A program made the translations under genes and the position numbers. A stretch of DNA of 64,000 nt from Daphnia carinata (lineage: Eukaryota > Arthropoda > Branchiopoda > Diplostraca > Daphniidae): contig NC_081338.1 in NCBI RefSeq assembly GCF_022539665.2, positions 5,083,679 through 5,147,678 on the forward strand. The letters run 5' to 3'. A model generated the notes under the pieces. That model saw only the letters and a list, made by a program, of their open reading frames with translations. It was not told where the DNA came from and did not search any database. Within the stretch, counting starts at the first letter, position 1; every line of letters begins with the position of its first letter. Of this stretch, positions 49,222-61,942 are shown in pieces.

Positions 49222-52200
49222 AACACCGGAATCAACGGCAGTTGGAGAAGGAGAAGAAGAAGAAGAAGACGAAAAGTCTTGCGTCGTAGCGTCGGCAGAT
49301 TGCGGTGTGGCGGCCGGCTCCGATTCACTCGATTCAGTGGATGAGGCTGGCGATGCTTCCGTCGACGAGAGGGAAGGGGCCGTGTCGGTGGTTTCGGCCG
49401 GTGCGGCCGCTTCAGGTGTCGTCGCGTCCGCCGAATCCGTGGGTGCGTCGGAAGGAGCTTGCGACGCGCTGGTAGATCCGGTCGATTCAGGGGCCGCAGT
49501 GGCGATGGCTTCCGATTCGGTTGCTGGAACTAAGGCAGATGATTCGGTCGATGAGCCGCCAACTTGGGGTGCGTCAGTCTCTTGCCATTCGCTTCCAGTC
49601 GATGGAACGACAGAACCTTCCGTCGAACTCGTTTCCGGTACGGCAGAACCTTCCGTCGAACTCGTTTCGGCAACAGCGGCGGGCACTGATTCGGTGGTTG
49701 GGCCAACTTCCTCTGATCCTTCGGGCGTCGCAGTCGAGTCTTCAGATTCAGACGACGACGTGGCCTCGGTCGATGAGGCAGTTACCCCAGCTGATGCTGA
49801 TGACGACGAAGATCCATCCGATTCAGTTGCAGCAGCAGCAGCAGTCGATTCGGGCCCAGATTCAGAAACGGATTCAGCAGGTGCGGAAGAGTCGGTCGTT
49901 GCAACTGGCGAGACAGACGGCGACGCTTCCAGTTCCGATGTGCTCGTCTCTTCTTGCGGCGTTGCCACCGTCACGACAGGCACGCCACTCGATTCCGATT
50001 CAGGTGCAGCTTCAGATGCGGATTCAGTTGCAGTACCAGATTCAGATTCAGTTGCAGAACCAGATTCAGATTCAGTTGCAGAACCAGATTCAGATCCAGA
50101 TTCAGATCCGGATCCTTCGATCTCACCGGAAGCAGCAGAGTCAGTCGTTTGCGGGGCGGATGTCGACGACGGGCTGGAACTGCTACTGGAAAGCGTTTCG
50201 TCATCGGCGTCGGTTGCAGGTGCGACAGAAGTCGTTCCGATGGAGGGGCCGCTCAATTCGATAGTGGGACTGGCCGTGCCGGGCGGTTGCGTTTCGATCT
50301 CAAAGTCCAACGGTTCCGTGGCCGATTGCGATTCTGTGGAAGGCGCCTCAGTAGTGCTGCTGCTGCTGCCGCTGCTGCTGCCGCTGCTGGCGGACGAGAC
50401 GTCGGATCCAGCGTCGGTCGGTTCGGCCGTCGAAGACACTTGCGAGCCAGAGTCGATTTCGGATGGTGGCGTCGTTACGGACGCATCGACCGATGGGCTC
50501 GAATCGTCAGTCGACGACGGTACTTGGGCTGATTCGGTCGATTCATCGACGGCAGTGGCGTCCGTTGCGGCCGCCTCTGACCCCTCAGGTTTGTCCGACG
50601 TTTCAGATGGTGATTCGCTTCCGGTTGATGATGAAGAGCTAGTGACGTCAGCGTCAGCGTCGTCTGTGCTGGACGCCGGCGACGACTCTGTCGATGTCGT
50701 TTCCAAAGTCTCTTGGCCGGAAGAGGAGACATCCGTTTGTGATGGAGTGGCATCTGGAGAAGAGGTCGACGACGCCGACGGAGCGTCTGTAGCCGGTGCG
50801 GATTCTTCCTCGGCATCCGTGACGGCGATCGGTTGGCCAGTTGTGGTGGTGACGGTGCTAGTGGTGCCGCTGGATTCGGATTCGACTGTGCTCGTCGTAT
50901 CGTCCGTTTCGGCCTCTTCTTCTTCTTCTTCTTCTTCTGGTTTGGCTGAACTGGAAACGACGCTCTCTTCCGCACCGGAACCTTCTGGCGCCGAAGTGAC
51001 CTCCTGCTCCTCCTCGTTAGCAGACGATTTCAGTGCCAGCAGTGCCAGCAGTGGCAGCAGTGGCAGGCGTCGAAGAGCTGGATGCCGCCGCATCGTCTGG
51101 AATCAAAGTGGTAGGCGGCTCCGTAAGTTCTTGGCCACTGCCGTCTTCGTCGCACTCGAAATGCGGGCAGCACTTGTCCGGCGAAAAGACGGGCCTGCAG
51201 TTGGGCATGTGGTCGGGCTTCTCCTGGCACTCGACGATGACGCAGCGGATGATGGACGACTCGCACGAGCACGACTGCTGGCACGGGCTGGGCACCGGCA
51301 CGTCGGCCCCATCGGCGTACGTCACGTTGTTCAACAGGCAGCTGCCCTCGCCAGGGATGGCGCTCGTGTCCGTCGAAGGCGTCGTGAACGAGTCGTCCGT
51401 CACCGTCGGCGCTTCCGTCTCTAAGGTGGAGGCGGCCGTTTGCGGCACCGTGTTGTGGCTAGAAGGCGCTGCCGTTGCGGCCGACGCTTCCGCTTCCGGT
51501 ACGGACGTCGTGGCCAATGTTTCTTCAGACGTTTCTTCCTGAGGGGCCGACGTGCTTCCGCTTTCCGTCACTTGCTCCAAGTCTTCGGCATCCGTGGCGG
51601 AGGGGACTGGTGTGGCTGTGCTGCTGCTGCTGGACGCAGATTCTTCCGTGCTGCTGGACGACGGCTGTTGGCTGTCGGTGGGCACTGGAGCGCCGCTGTC
51701 GGTGGGCACTGGAGCGCCGCTGTCGGTCGACGATTCGCCGATGGGAAGGCTGGGCTCGGTGACGGGCAGCGGATCGATTTCCGTGACGTGGACGGGTTCT
51801 TCCGGTTGGCCGGTGGGTTTCTCGCTCTCTTCAGCAGCACCGGACGAGGGCGCATCCGTTACGGCAGAGTCAGTGGCTGGCGCAAGCGAAGACGATCCGG
51901 TTGCGATTTCTTGCGGGGCGTCGGTGGACGTTTCGGCGCTAGCGTCGTCCGTGCTAGGGCCGTCCGTGCTAGGGCCGTCCGTGCTAGGGCCGTCCGTGCT
52001 AGGGCCGTCCGTGCTAGGGCCGTCCGTTTCGATTTCGGAAGCCGGTGTAGTAGTAGTAGTAGTACTACTACTAATAATGCTGCTGATTCCTTCCGCACTG
52101 TCGGTGGCAGGCGTTTCTTGTTCGGTCGGCTTGGCTTCCAGTTCAGAGCTCGGCGTCGAAACGACTGGAACGGAGGGGGCATCCGTTGGCTGCTCATCTC

Positions 52201-55200
52201 CTCCTAGCGCTTCAGTGGCCGATGGTGGGATGGAATCCGGTCCACCAGCAATCGTCGTCGACGACGTGTGGACGTCTCCGCCTTGATCCGGCTGCTCGGT
52301 CGAAGAAGACTCGAAGGCGTCAGTCACTAGAGATTCAGGCGGCGGCGGTGTCGAGTCTGGGCCTCCTTGCGGGGAGATTGTCGGCGCCACCTCGTCGTCG
52401 TCGGTGGTGCTGCCACCATCGGTTTCGGCTTGAGGGGCGAGCGTCGTGGCGACGCTGGCGACGGAATCGGATGGGTCGGTCGTCTCCTCTGCCGATGCCG
52501 TCGATGTCGAAGGCAGTGGTGCCGGAGTGCTGCCAGTGCTGTTGGCGAAGGCATCTTCGGTGACGACGTTCTCGTCCGTCGTCTCATCATCGGTTGTTGT
52601 GGCCGGTTCGGCCGATTCGGAGGGGTCAGTCGGAGCGGGACTTTCAGACGAAACGCTTCCAGATCCTTCGACTTCGCTTTCAGATTGCGATTGCGATTCG
52701 GGGCCGGACGTGGACGACGACGACGATGAAGGGATGGCAGTGACTACGTCCTCTTCTTGCGCTTCAGTCGACGAGCTGGAGGAGGAGGAGGAGGAGGAGG
52801 ACGACGACGGAGCGTCGGTGGTGGCAGGAGGGGCCGCGTCGATGGGTTCGGATGGGGCGACAGTGGCGCCATTGGTCTGCTCCAGCGGTGTCGTCTTGAT
52901 GTCTTCTTCTGGGGCGATCGACGGCGCTACTGTGGCACTGCCGCCGCTGCCGCTGCTGCTGCTGCTCGATGGGTCGGCCTCTTCCGTTGCTTCGTCAACA
53001 TCCGATGGAGTCGTATCTAGCGGAGCGGATGTGGCTGCTTCTTGCGAGACGGGCGGCTTGACATCTTCGGGTGCAGGTGTGGCGCTTTCTTCTTCTTCGG
53101 CAACGGATGTGGCGGATTCTTCTGAAACAGAGGCTGTAGATTCTTGCGTGGCCGACGAGACGGCTCCTTCTGTGCTGGACGAAGCCGGTCCTTCCGAGAC
53201 GGAAACTGTCGGTTCTTCAGTGCTGGATGAAATGGCTCCTTCTGAGACGGAAGCAGTCGATTCTTCCGGTGATCCTTCTGGGGCGGATGCCGTCGAATCT
53301 TCCGTGGCCGACGAGACTGACGATTCTTCCGAAACGGAAGCCGTGGATTCTTGGGGTGCCGCCGACGAAACGGGTCCTTCTGAAACGGGTCCTTCTGAAA
53401 CGGACGCCGTAGACGATTGGCCAACGGATGAGACGGGTGCCTCTGTGACGGACGATGCCGCTTCTTCTGAGGTAGACACGGTCGTTTCTTCTGCAACAGA
53501 TGAGACTAAAGATCCTTCCGAGACGGACGACGCTGGTTCTTCAGAGGAGGCAGACGCAGTCGATTCTTCCGCGGCGGATGAGACCAAAGATCCTTCAGAA
53601 ACAGGCTCTCCTGAAGCAGATGCCGATCCTTCAGAGGCAGAGACAGTCGATTCTTCCGGAACGGATGACGAACTAGCAGGAGTGGACGATGCCGTAGCTG
53701 GAGCCGATGATGCAGTAGCCGGAACAGACGACGTCGAAGAGATGGGACCGCTCTCCGTCACAGCCGAAACAGTCGTAGCGTCTTCCTCACCGTCGACGAC
53801 GACGACGCCGCCGCCGCCGGGCAGAGGTGGCGGAGAGACGGCTCCGCACTCGTAGGTCGGACAGCACTGGGCCGGGTTGCTTTTCGCCACCTGCTTGCAC
53901 TCGGTGGAAAAGTACTCCAGCGGATGGGCGCAATCCTGGACGGCGCAGACGATATCACCGTGCATGCAGTAGCAATAATCGCACGGGTTGGCCGACGGCA
54001 CAAAGTCGCCGTCGCTGTACGACTGGCCGTCCAGCGTGCAGCCGAATTGGCCTCCGCCAGCGGGTACGGGCGTCGTCGAGCTGCTGCTGCTCGTCAAGTT
54101 GGCCGCGTCGCAGTCGTAGCGCACCGGGCAGCAGACGCCGTCCAAGAGGACTGGTGAGCATCCGTCCACTTGGAGGACGCACTCTTGCATGACGCAGGCC
54201 GTGTGGTTGCGGATGCAGTAGCAAAGGTCGCACGGCTTGCTGGGATCCGACGGCACCTGGGCGCCGTCTCCGTAGAATTTGCCGTCGATCATGCAGCCCT
54301 CGGAGTCGGGTAAATTGACGCTGCCCGATGGCGTCACCACCGTTTGCGGAGGTCGGAACGTCGTCGTCACGGTGCCTGACGTCGATGGCGATGACGGCGA
54401 CGATGAGCCATCACCACCGATGGCCGGCAAGGTCATGTTCATGCTCATGATGGGCACCGGAACTATTGAAACAAGACATTTTTTTTTTTTTTTTCAGTCA
54501 AAGTCAAGATCAAGGATGTCTGCCATTTTTCAAGCTGACGTTTACATGTTGAAAAATCTAATAAAGAGGATTCTCCGTGCATGACATCATCACCTTCGGT
54601 TTCATTTTTTTTTTTTTTTTTTAAGAAAGATGGCATCTCTTTTCTTTGTTACATCTCAACAACTCAAAAAAAGATAAAAAAAAAAAAAGAAAGAAAAAAA
54701 GAAGAAAAAAATAATAATAAAAAAAAAAAAAAAAGCGCATTACGTTCGGGACAAGTAATGATGGGGCAACACTGATCGGGCCGTTTCTCGATCTGGCAGT
54801 GCTGGCCGATGGGCTTGGCAAACGGGCAGACCTTGAGGAAGCACATGAGCATCGAGTCGTGGCAGGTGCAGTTGAGGCAAGGCTCGTTCGTGATGATCCG
54901 GTCACCTTCGTTGTAGTGCTGGAACATGTAGTAACATCCTGCATGTTTTCGTTTTTTTTTGTTTTTTTTTTTTCGCATTAAAAAAAAACAAAAAAAGAAA
55001 AATAAATATTAAGATGATGGTACGAAAACGAAAACGAAAAAAAAAGGATGTGCAAAAAAGGGATGATGATGAATCATCATTTGGCACGGCAAGCGGAAAG
55101 CTTGTGATTATCGATGATGTATAGAGGCAGCAACGCCGTGTATTTACCTGATTCCGGTTCCGATTCCCATGGAGCTGCACGTACGTTTTCAATGCGAGAC

Positions 55201-57188
55201 ACATACATTTCAAAAAGAAAACGAGAAAAATATAATAGAGGCCAATTAGTCAAAAGGTGATAACATGGACTGTAAAAAAAAAACCAAAAAAAAAACCAAA
55301 AAAAAAAACCCCAAAAAAAACCGATCCGAGAGATTAAAGAGTCAATGTCTAGGTGTTGGCAATTGTGCCCAGTCATTCGAATGTGTATACAACTGGCATA
55401 GATGATGCTAAACCAACCGGCAAACACGGCTCATACGGAACGCAATTTCACTCCCTTCTTTTTTTTTTTTTATTTTAAATTTGTTTTAAAAAAATGAACA
55501 GCGGCTATAAATAATGGAATGAAAGCCTAAATCCGGGTCTGTGTAACCCACCGAGAAAAAAAAAAAAAAAAAGAAAAAAGCGAATGTTGTTCCAAACTCA
55601 TTCGAAAGCGAAAACGCAGAGTGAAATCGAATCGGCCGAAATGAAAAGAAAAGAAAAAGAAAACAGAAAAAGAGAGACAGCCCTTGGCACAGTTTTCAAG
55701 CGCACACAGGAAGTGATTGGACGTGTGCCTAGCAATATAGGTCGGCACACACGTCAGCTCGAATGCCTCGCCTAATTGATTAGAGGTGAAACACCGTCAA
55801 ACGCACAAATCCATTCGTTTCAGCCAGTTGGATCAGGCGTTGATCAGGCACAACACATTGTTTTTTTCTTTTCGCCATCGATTGTTTGTCAGAACGCAGA
55901 CAATCGCTTTTGGATAGGGCCAGCAACACGCGTCGTTGCATAGCTGCAATGTGTTGGTTACTTTTCGATTGAATAGAAGCCGGCTGGAACGAAAATGTGC
56001 GCCGTTCGAAAATGGGCAACCGTTTAGCCGTTTCACGCTATTTGCATTCCTTTTCGTTTCGCCCGTTTAAACGTCAGCGCTATTTCCCTTTTTCTTTTTC
56101 TTTTTCTTTTTTTTTTTTTGAAAGAACGGCCATCTGGACCGTACAATGTCAATAAGGGGGAAAACACATCCGCCCACGCCCGTCTAGAAAAAAAAACAAA
56201 ACAAAAACAAAAAACCTACGCGTTGTGGAGCCAAATGGCAAGCCAAAGTCTTCGTGTTGGCACGGGGATCTTCTTTGGTTTTTCAAGTTCACTTTTCCCT
56301 TTTGTTTTTTTTTTTTTGTTTTGTTTTTTTCGAAATCTGGGTGGGAATTGTTTTAGGAAGGGGCGTTTTCTAAACGTTGAAAAAGAAAAAAAAAAAAAAA
56401 AAAAGGTCTCCCGTCGTTTTGGCGGTTTTGTAAAATGTGTAATCATTTTCGTAATGATCGGGATGAGCTTTTTTTTTTTTTTTTTTTTTCTTCTCAAACG
56501 AAAAGAAAACAAAAAAAAAACAAAAACGAAAAGGAAGTTGAACTTGGTGTTGGGACCCGCCGTCTTGTGAACCATCTCAAGGGGAGGGCCACGTCTTTAT
56601 GACGCTCATTTGATTGCACGTAGAGACGCAGCTCTGCTCCCTCGCCACCACCGCCGCATCGTCTTTTTCACGCGTTCACTTTGCGTGACATCAAAAGCCA
56701 ACCTTTGCGTGTGTCACGCCATACCCCCAAGGTTTCCCTATCCCCCCCCCCTTTTTTTCTTTTCCCTGTGCGTGTGTTGTTTTTTTTTTTTTTGTTTTGC
56801 TGTTGTTGTTGCTGTTGTGTTTGTGTGTAATCACACGGGAAACCCAACTACACCAAAAAAAAAAACAACCAAAAAAAATGATTGGTGGGAGAAAAAAAAA
56901 CAAAACAAAGAGGAACAACCAGATGTCGTTGCGGGGTGGCAATCATTTCGCCCAAAAGGTCTTTCAAAAATGATTCGATATTTATACATGTTTAAAGATA
57001 AATACGAGTCGTCATCGAATGAAATGCTACGCTTGTCCTTGTGCGTGTTCAATTAAGAAAATAGAAAGAAAAAAAAGGAACTTACCGGCAGTGACTGTGT
57101 AATGAGTGAGTCCAGCGAGGAGCATCAACGCCACCAGGGCCGCTAGTGTCGTCGTCCTTGCCGTTCCGCCTCCCTCTCGGCGAATCAT
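47588..57188 (-). CDS. tenectin-like mucin with six VWC domains
   Basis: Secreted extracellular-matrix mucin like insect tenectin. Exons: 57188-57086, 55174-55148 (27 bases), 54938-54744, 54462 to about 51100, about 51077-47921, and 47741-47588 (stop). Exon 1 encodes a signal peptide (TTTLAALVALMLLAGLTHYT). VWC modules in order: CYYMFQHYNEGDRI near the start; two adjacent, beginning GCMIDGKFYGDG and GCTLDGQSYSDG; then SCLLNNVTYADG; CLFDGKVYVSAQ, which contains RGD (CFRGDIICLQ), a candidate integrin site; and a final one spanning the last intron. Between them lie huge Ser/Thr/Pro/Glu-rich tracts suited to O-glycosylation. Total near 2,300 residues. The two large reading frames overlap in different frames at 51017-51093; no consensus intron joins them, so there is a weak intron or a frame break. 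Confidence 0.82.
51946..52020 (-). repeat. 15-bp tandem repeat in the mucin coding region
   Basis: Five identical 15-base units encode repeated Pro-Ser-Thr-Asp-Gly on the minus strand. Perfect identity at third positions indicates recent expansion. Confidence 0.9.
55175..57085. other. intron of the tenectin-like gene, homopolymer-rich
   Basis: Intron between the signal-peptide exon and the 27-base exon. Many A, T and C runs (for example near 56388, 56470 and 56775). No other gene seen. Confidence 0.5.
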
Positions 57189-57201
57189 CTTCCAACAGAT
57201 T

Positions 57202-57228
57202 CTGCATTTTTCGTGAAACAACAAAAAA

Positions 57229-57260
<32 letters not shown>

Positions 57261-58436
57261 AAAAAAGGGCAAATTTGATTAGAAACGGAAGTTGACGTAA
57301 ACAAAACAAAGATGGCGCGAGGGAATAGGCGTCTCAGCGTGAAAAAGAAGAAGATTGGCCAAGTTCAAGTTCACGCACTTCCCACACACCCATTAGCCGC
57401 AATTCTTTTCTTCTTTTTTTTTTTTCGTGGCCGTCACTTGTGTGTGAAACTTTTGCGTTTTCCTTCCGAAGTCGAGAAACAAAAAAAAAAAAATGAAGAA
57501 GAAAACTTGTTTTTTCATTCTCTCACGAAACGGAAGCAATTGCATCAACACATGAACAAAAAAAAAAAACAAAAGGTCAATTACCTTTTCACTACGAAAT
57601 GATCAGCTAAAAGGAAAAAAAAAAAATAAATAAATAAACGATCGAATCTTTTTTCTTTGAAATTTTGAATTTCTTTCTTCTTTTTCTTTAAAGGAAGTTT
57701 ATCACATCAACTGCTATCATCCGTTTTTTTCTTCTTCTTCTTCTTTTTTTTTTAAAGGGGGGGGGGGGGGTGTATCATTTTGATTGCCTGGCAAATGGCG
57801 ATGAGCGTAAAGAAAAAAAAAAAAGGGCATTTGATGCGTGACTATCCGATCACGACATTTCCGGCTGTGCTGGACAAGAATTTTTATTCGAAAGAAAAGG
57901 GAAAACTTGAACACGTTCCAAAAAAAAAAACTCGAAAATCACATTTTTTTTTTTCTTTAAAAAAAAAAAAAAAATAAATAAATAAATAAAAAAAAGGGCT
58001 AGGGGGGGGGACGAGATGAAATGGAAAGTGCCACGTCATTTTTCCACGTCTGTTGCCCGTCGACGCCATTCAACGCCATTCAACGCCATTCAACGCCATT
58101 CAACGCCATTCAACTGGTTGAACGCATAGAAAAACGTGAAAACTGGCCGTGTCAAACGAGCACGTCAATCGGCCATGCGCGAAAAATGATCGACGTGTGC
58201 ACGCGTTTCATTTTCTCCATTGGCTTATCAAATGTAGACGCTGGAACAAATCTCAATTGCCCTCCTTTTTTTTTTGTTTTTTGTGTTTTTTTACCCTGGC
58301 GCTTGTCTCTTTTTCATTCACATTTGCATGACTATATTTGTCTTTTCTCTCTTTTTTTTTTTTTTTCCCCTGGTCCAAAAATTTCACAAAAAGAAAATCA
58401 AATACAAAAAAAAAAAAGAAAAAAAGAAAAGAAAAG

Positions 58437-58467
<31 letters not shown>

Positions 58468-59316
58468 TCCTCAAACCCGTTCGGGAGGGGACCGTTAGAT
58501 TTCATTCAGGGCGACGACCAAGGGCAGACGGTAGTGAGTGCCGTTCGTTCGCCCCCACTCCTTGCATCGGCAAAGTGGTCGCGTTCAACATGGCGTTTTG
58601 ATCAAAGGCGAGCAAAGAAACCCCCTCCCCCTCCTCCTTCCCGTGTCATTGGTGGCCCCTGCGCTGTTCGGAGCGAAACGTAGACGCTAAAGGTAGGTGG
58701 CCGTCCCGATACGGGCCGGCTGAAGCAATCCGTCAACTCAAACTGTAACGGTAGACTTTGCCAATTTGGGGGTGGGGAGTGAAATGACTCAAGAATTGGC
58801 TTGCGTCGCATTGCGACAACGACGAAACACGCTTGCACAGCACAGCTCGACAATGCAGTGCATAAATATGCAAAAACAAACTCGATCGCTTTGACATCAT
58901 GTGAAATAAATCAAAAAAAAAAAAAAGAAAAAACCTGTTTGCGAGTTGAGGGAAGAAGGGGGGGGGGGGGGCAGGGGGGACGTTGTTTGGCGACAAGCTA
59001 CTCGATTACGCGATCAACAGTGGCGCGTTTTTCTCTCGATCCTATCGTCTTTTGAAATCAACTCAAATCTATATTGACAGATATGGACATTTTGTTTTGT
59101 TTTGTTTTTTTAAGAAACAAAATCAAATGATTGACGATGCGGTTTGCAATGTTTGGCCATTTAGGGAAGAAAACACGGGCGCTAAAGGAATTGCCAGTGT
59201 CGTAAAAATAGCGTCGACTGCTGGGCCAAAAAGGAAAACTTTCATCGTGAGAAAAGGCTCGGCTATCCCGCACCTTTTCAAAAAAAAAAAAAAAAAGACG
59301 GTTGGGAAACAAATTT

Positions 59317-59352
<36 letters not shown>

Positions 59353-60077
59353 CGTTGGAAAAGTCCGGGCTGCGTGCACGGCGTCCTTGGGCGTCAGGCA
59401 GAGAAAAACAGAAACCGAAAAAAAAAAAAAAAAGGCAACGCACGGCCGAATGTACGCGTTCCAGTGCAGCAACAGCAGCAGCAGCAGCAGCTCGTTTGTC
59501 CAGTGTCAATGAACTTGAATTTTTTTTTTTTTTCTTCTTCTTTTCATTTTCATCGTTCGGGAGAAAAAAAAAAAAGAAAAGAAGAAAATGTTTTTTCAAG
59601 TGTCACTTGGTGTTGTGTTGGCCGTTCGGCGCCATTTCCTCTTCGAAATCAAAGAATTTTCGAAATCTTGTTAAGGTGCGCGTCTCGTCACAAATCAAAG
59701 GCGCCGTGACTTGGCGACTCTTCCTTTTTTTTTTTTTTTTTTTTCGGGGGGACGGGGGGGGGGGGGTTTGGCTTTTCATTTTTGACGCAAAAGACAATCG
59801 AACTTTTGTTTTTTGATTCTAGTCATGTTGTTAATTGACCCATTGTAGGATGACGATCTGCTTAGATACGAAAGGAAGAAGAACCGATTTGTCGTTGTGG
59901 CCGTCAAAAAAAAAAAAAAAATGGTCGCTGATCCGCTGGATGGAAATCCAAGGTCGATTGAGGACGTTTTTTTTCTTTCGTTCAAAACGTGCGGCTGGCC
60001 AGCTGGACTGGAAAAGTCATCGGACTTTTTTCTTCATATTTGCCACTGGCTGAGCATTTTTTTTTTTTTTTTTTTTA

Positions 60078-60119
<42 letters not shown>

Positions 60120-61113
60120 TTGGCTAATAAAAAGAAAACAATATGGAACAGCAGGGGAATGCAGATTTCGCTTCTTTTTTTTTTTTTTTTTTCAAAATAA
60201 ACTTCTTTTCCATATTCAACGGGTGACTTCATCGGGCCCATAGGGCGCGGTAGATCCTTAAAAATCGACTTTTTTTTTTTTTCTTTTTTTTACCTTGAAT
60301 AGAGGGACGTTTCGGCCTCCCTCCCCCCCCCCCTTCCCACTCAAAACATTAAAAAAAAAAAAAAAAAAGAATTTTGTTTTCCTGTAGGTTTTCGAGTCTT
60401 TCTAGTGCCGAGTAAGAAGAGAGAGTCAAGGCCGCAGACGTGGGTCTGCAAAGTCAGTGTCGCACCATTTCTTTTTTCTTTTCAAGAAAAGAAGATGGCA
60501 CATGAAAAAGGTAGGGAAAAAAAAATGGCCAAGTCGTGACAACCCGGTATTGAATCATTCCTTTTTTTTTTTTTCTTTTCCGTCACATTATTTAAATATG
60601 TCTAGCAGGTAGAATAAATATTTAAATATTGCGCGTTTTTTTTTTTTTTGCTTCTTGGCGTGGGCGAAAGATTTTTCTTTTCTTTAAAAGCTCAAAATAA
60701 TAATATCGAAAACAAAAAAAAGAAAATAATTCTTCTTCTTTTTGCGTGTGTGCTAATTCCAAGGCCGTGGTGGTTAAATTCACGCCGGCCGACAAGAATA
60801 GAGACACGCAAAACGAAAGAATTGCAAAGAAAAATGCGAACAAGGAGAAACTTAAAATTAACATTCTTCTTTTTCCCAATTATTTCTTTTTGTAGAAAAA
60901 AAAAAACAAACAAAAAACAAATGAAATGATGAATGCTTAGATTATATAACAGGCAAACAAGTTGAACGCAAGAAAAAACAAAAAAAAAACAAAAAAAAGA
61001 CGTGCGTTCAAGTTGCTCTGTGGCAAGTTTGATTAGCGGGACTACGGGTTGTCGTGCTATCGACGCGCCTCCGCCAAAATCAAACGCATAATTACAGAGA
61101 TGCTTATCCCAAC

Positions 61114-61149
<36 letters not shown>

Positions 61150-61361
61150 ATATTCATGGCATTTGTACGTAAACTCCCCCCCCCCCCCCCCCAAAAAAAA
61201 AAAAAAAACCTGAATTTTGATAATTAGCCAAAGAAATAAAAAAGGAAAGAAACCGGATTTCGGATGGAGATTAAGGGGAAGAAGAAGAAGAAGAAGAAGA
61301 AAAAAGGCACAAAAGTTCAAAAAACTGTCGAGGGGTATGATGTGAATTAAATTTGTCTTAC
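57202..61361. other. probable 5' intron of the tenectin-like gene
   Basis: The signal-peptide exon starts at 57201 after a good acceptor (TGCAG on the minus strand), so an upstream untranslated exon is needed. This 4.2-kb interval is saturated with A/T homopolymers up to about 40 bases (59316-59352, 60079-60116). No coding signal. Confidence 0.45.
58061..58114 (+). repeat. 10-bp minisatellite
   Basis: About five copies of CAACGCCATT in tandem, the first with one change. Confidence 0.9.
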
Positions 61362-61735
61362 CTTGTCGGGTTTGAATAAAGACCTGCTTTGGATCTTTAT
61401 AGTCTTCAGATAGTCTTCGTTGATTTCGTCTGGTTGGGGAGAGGGGAAGGGGGATGTTGTTCTCCTGTTGCTCCTTCCAACGAAAGCGGGAATTCAAGAG
61501 TTGATGACACTTTTGGCTGAAGAAAAGTCGGGACTCTCTTTCTTTCCTTTCACAAGACGAGACTTTTGCTGTGTCGTAGATTTTGATCGGCCAGTCGGTA
61601 CAAGAGATCGAACAAACGAAAAATGTTCGCAAAGCAGAGAAATGTCGATGAGGGGAAGCGGGGGAAAAATAGGCGAGAGTTTGTTTTTTTTTCGACGTTG
61701 TTCCGGCCGATGTTGATGGAGAATTCACGCTGGTC
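61362..61735 (-). other. probable untranslated first exon of the tenectin-like gene
   Basis: On the minus strand a strong donor (GACAAG/GTAAGA) ends at 61362, and a TATTTAA box sits near 61755, about 25-30 bases upstream of a plausible start near 61730. It would splice to the acceptor at 57201. The link to the downstream gene is inferred from strand and position. The left boundary is solid; the right one is approximate. Confidence 0.4.
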
Positions 61736-61882
61736 GGCAACCGGAGATCGCCGTTAAATAGCCGCGCTCCGTCTCCCTGCCCCCTCCAAACTCTAGAAGG
61801 CAAAAGGAGGGGGGGGGGGAGAGGTGGGAGGGACTTGCGGGTATACTGGCGGGTGGTTGAAAATAAAAAAATAAATAAATGA

Positions 61883-61942
61883 GGCGGCGGCGGCGGCGGC
61901 GGTGGGTGGGTTGGTTGGGTTGGTTGGGTTGGTTGGGTTGGA
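61883..61942 (+). repeat. (CGG)n followed by G-rich TTGGTTGGGT tandem
   Basis: Six or more CGG triplets run into several copies of a TTGGTTGGGT unit. Closely spaced G tracts could fold as a G-quadruplex just upstream of the inferred promoter. Confidence 0.75.

Noticed and set aside
48875-51424. 849-codon plus-strand open frame opposite the mucin gene
   Set aside because: It is an antisense shadow. Ser/Thr/Ala/Glu codon use on the minus strand leaves few stops on the other strand, and the product is a Ser/Asp/Val string without domains, whereas the minus strand has VWC modules and splice sites.
51440-54192. Arg- and Gly-rich plus-strand frames within the mucin region
   Set aside because: Alternate-frame readings of the same low-complexity DNA; no start context, domain or splice logic.
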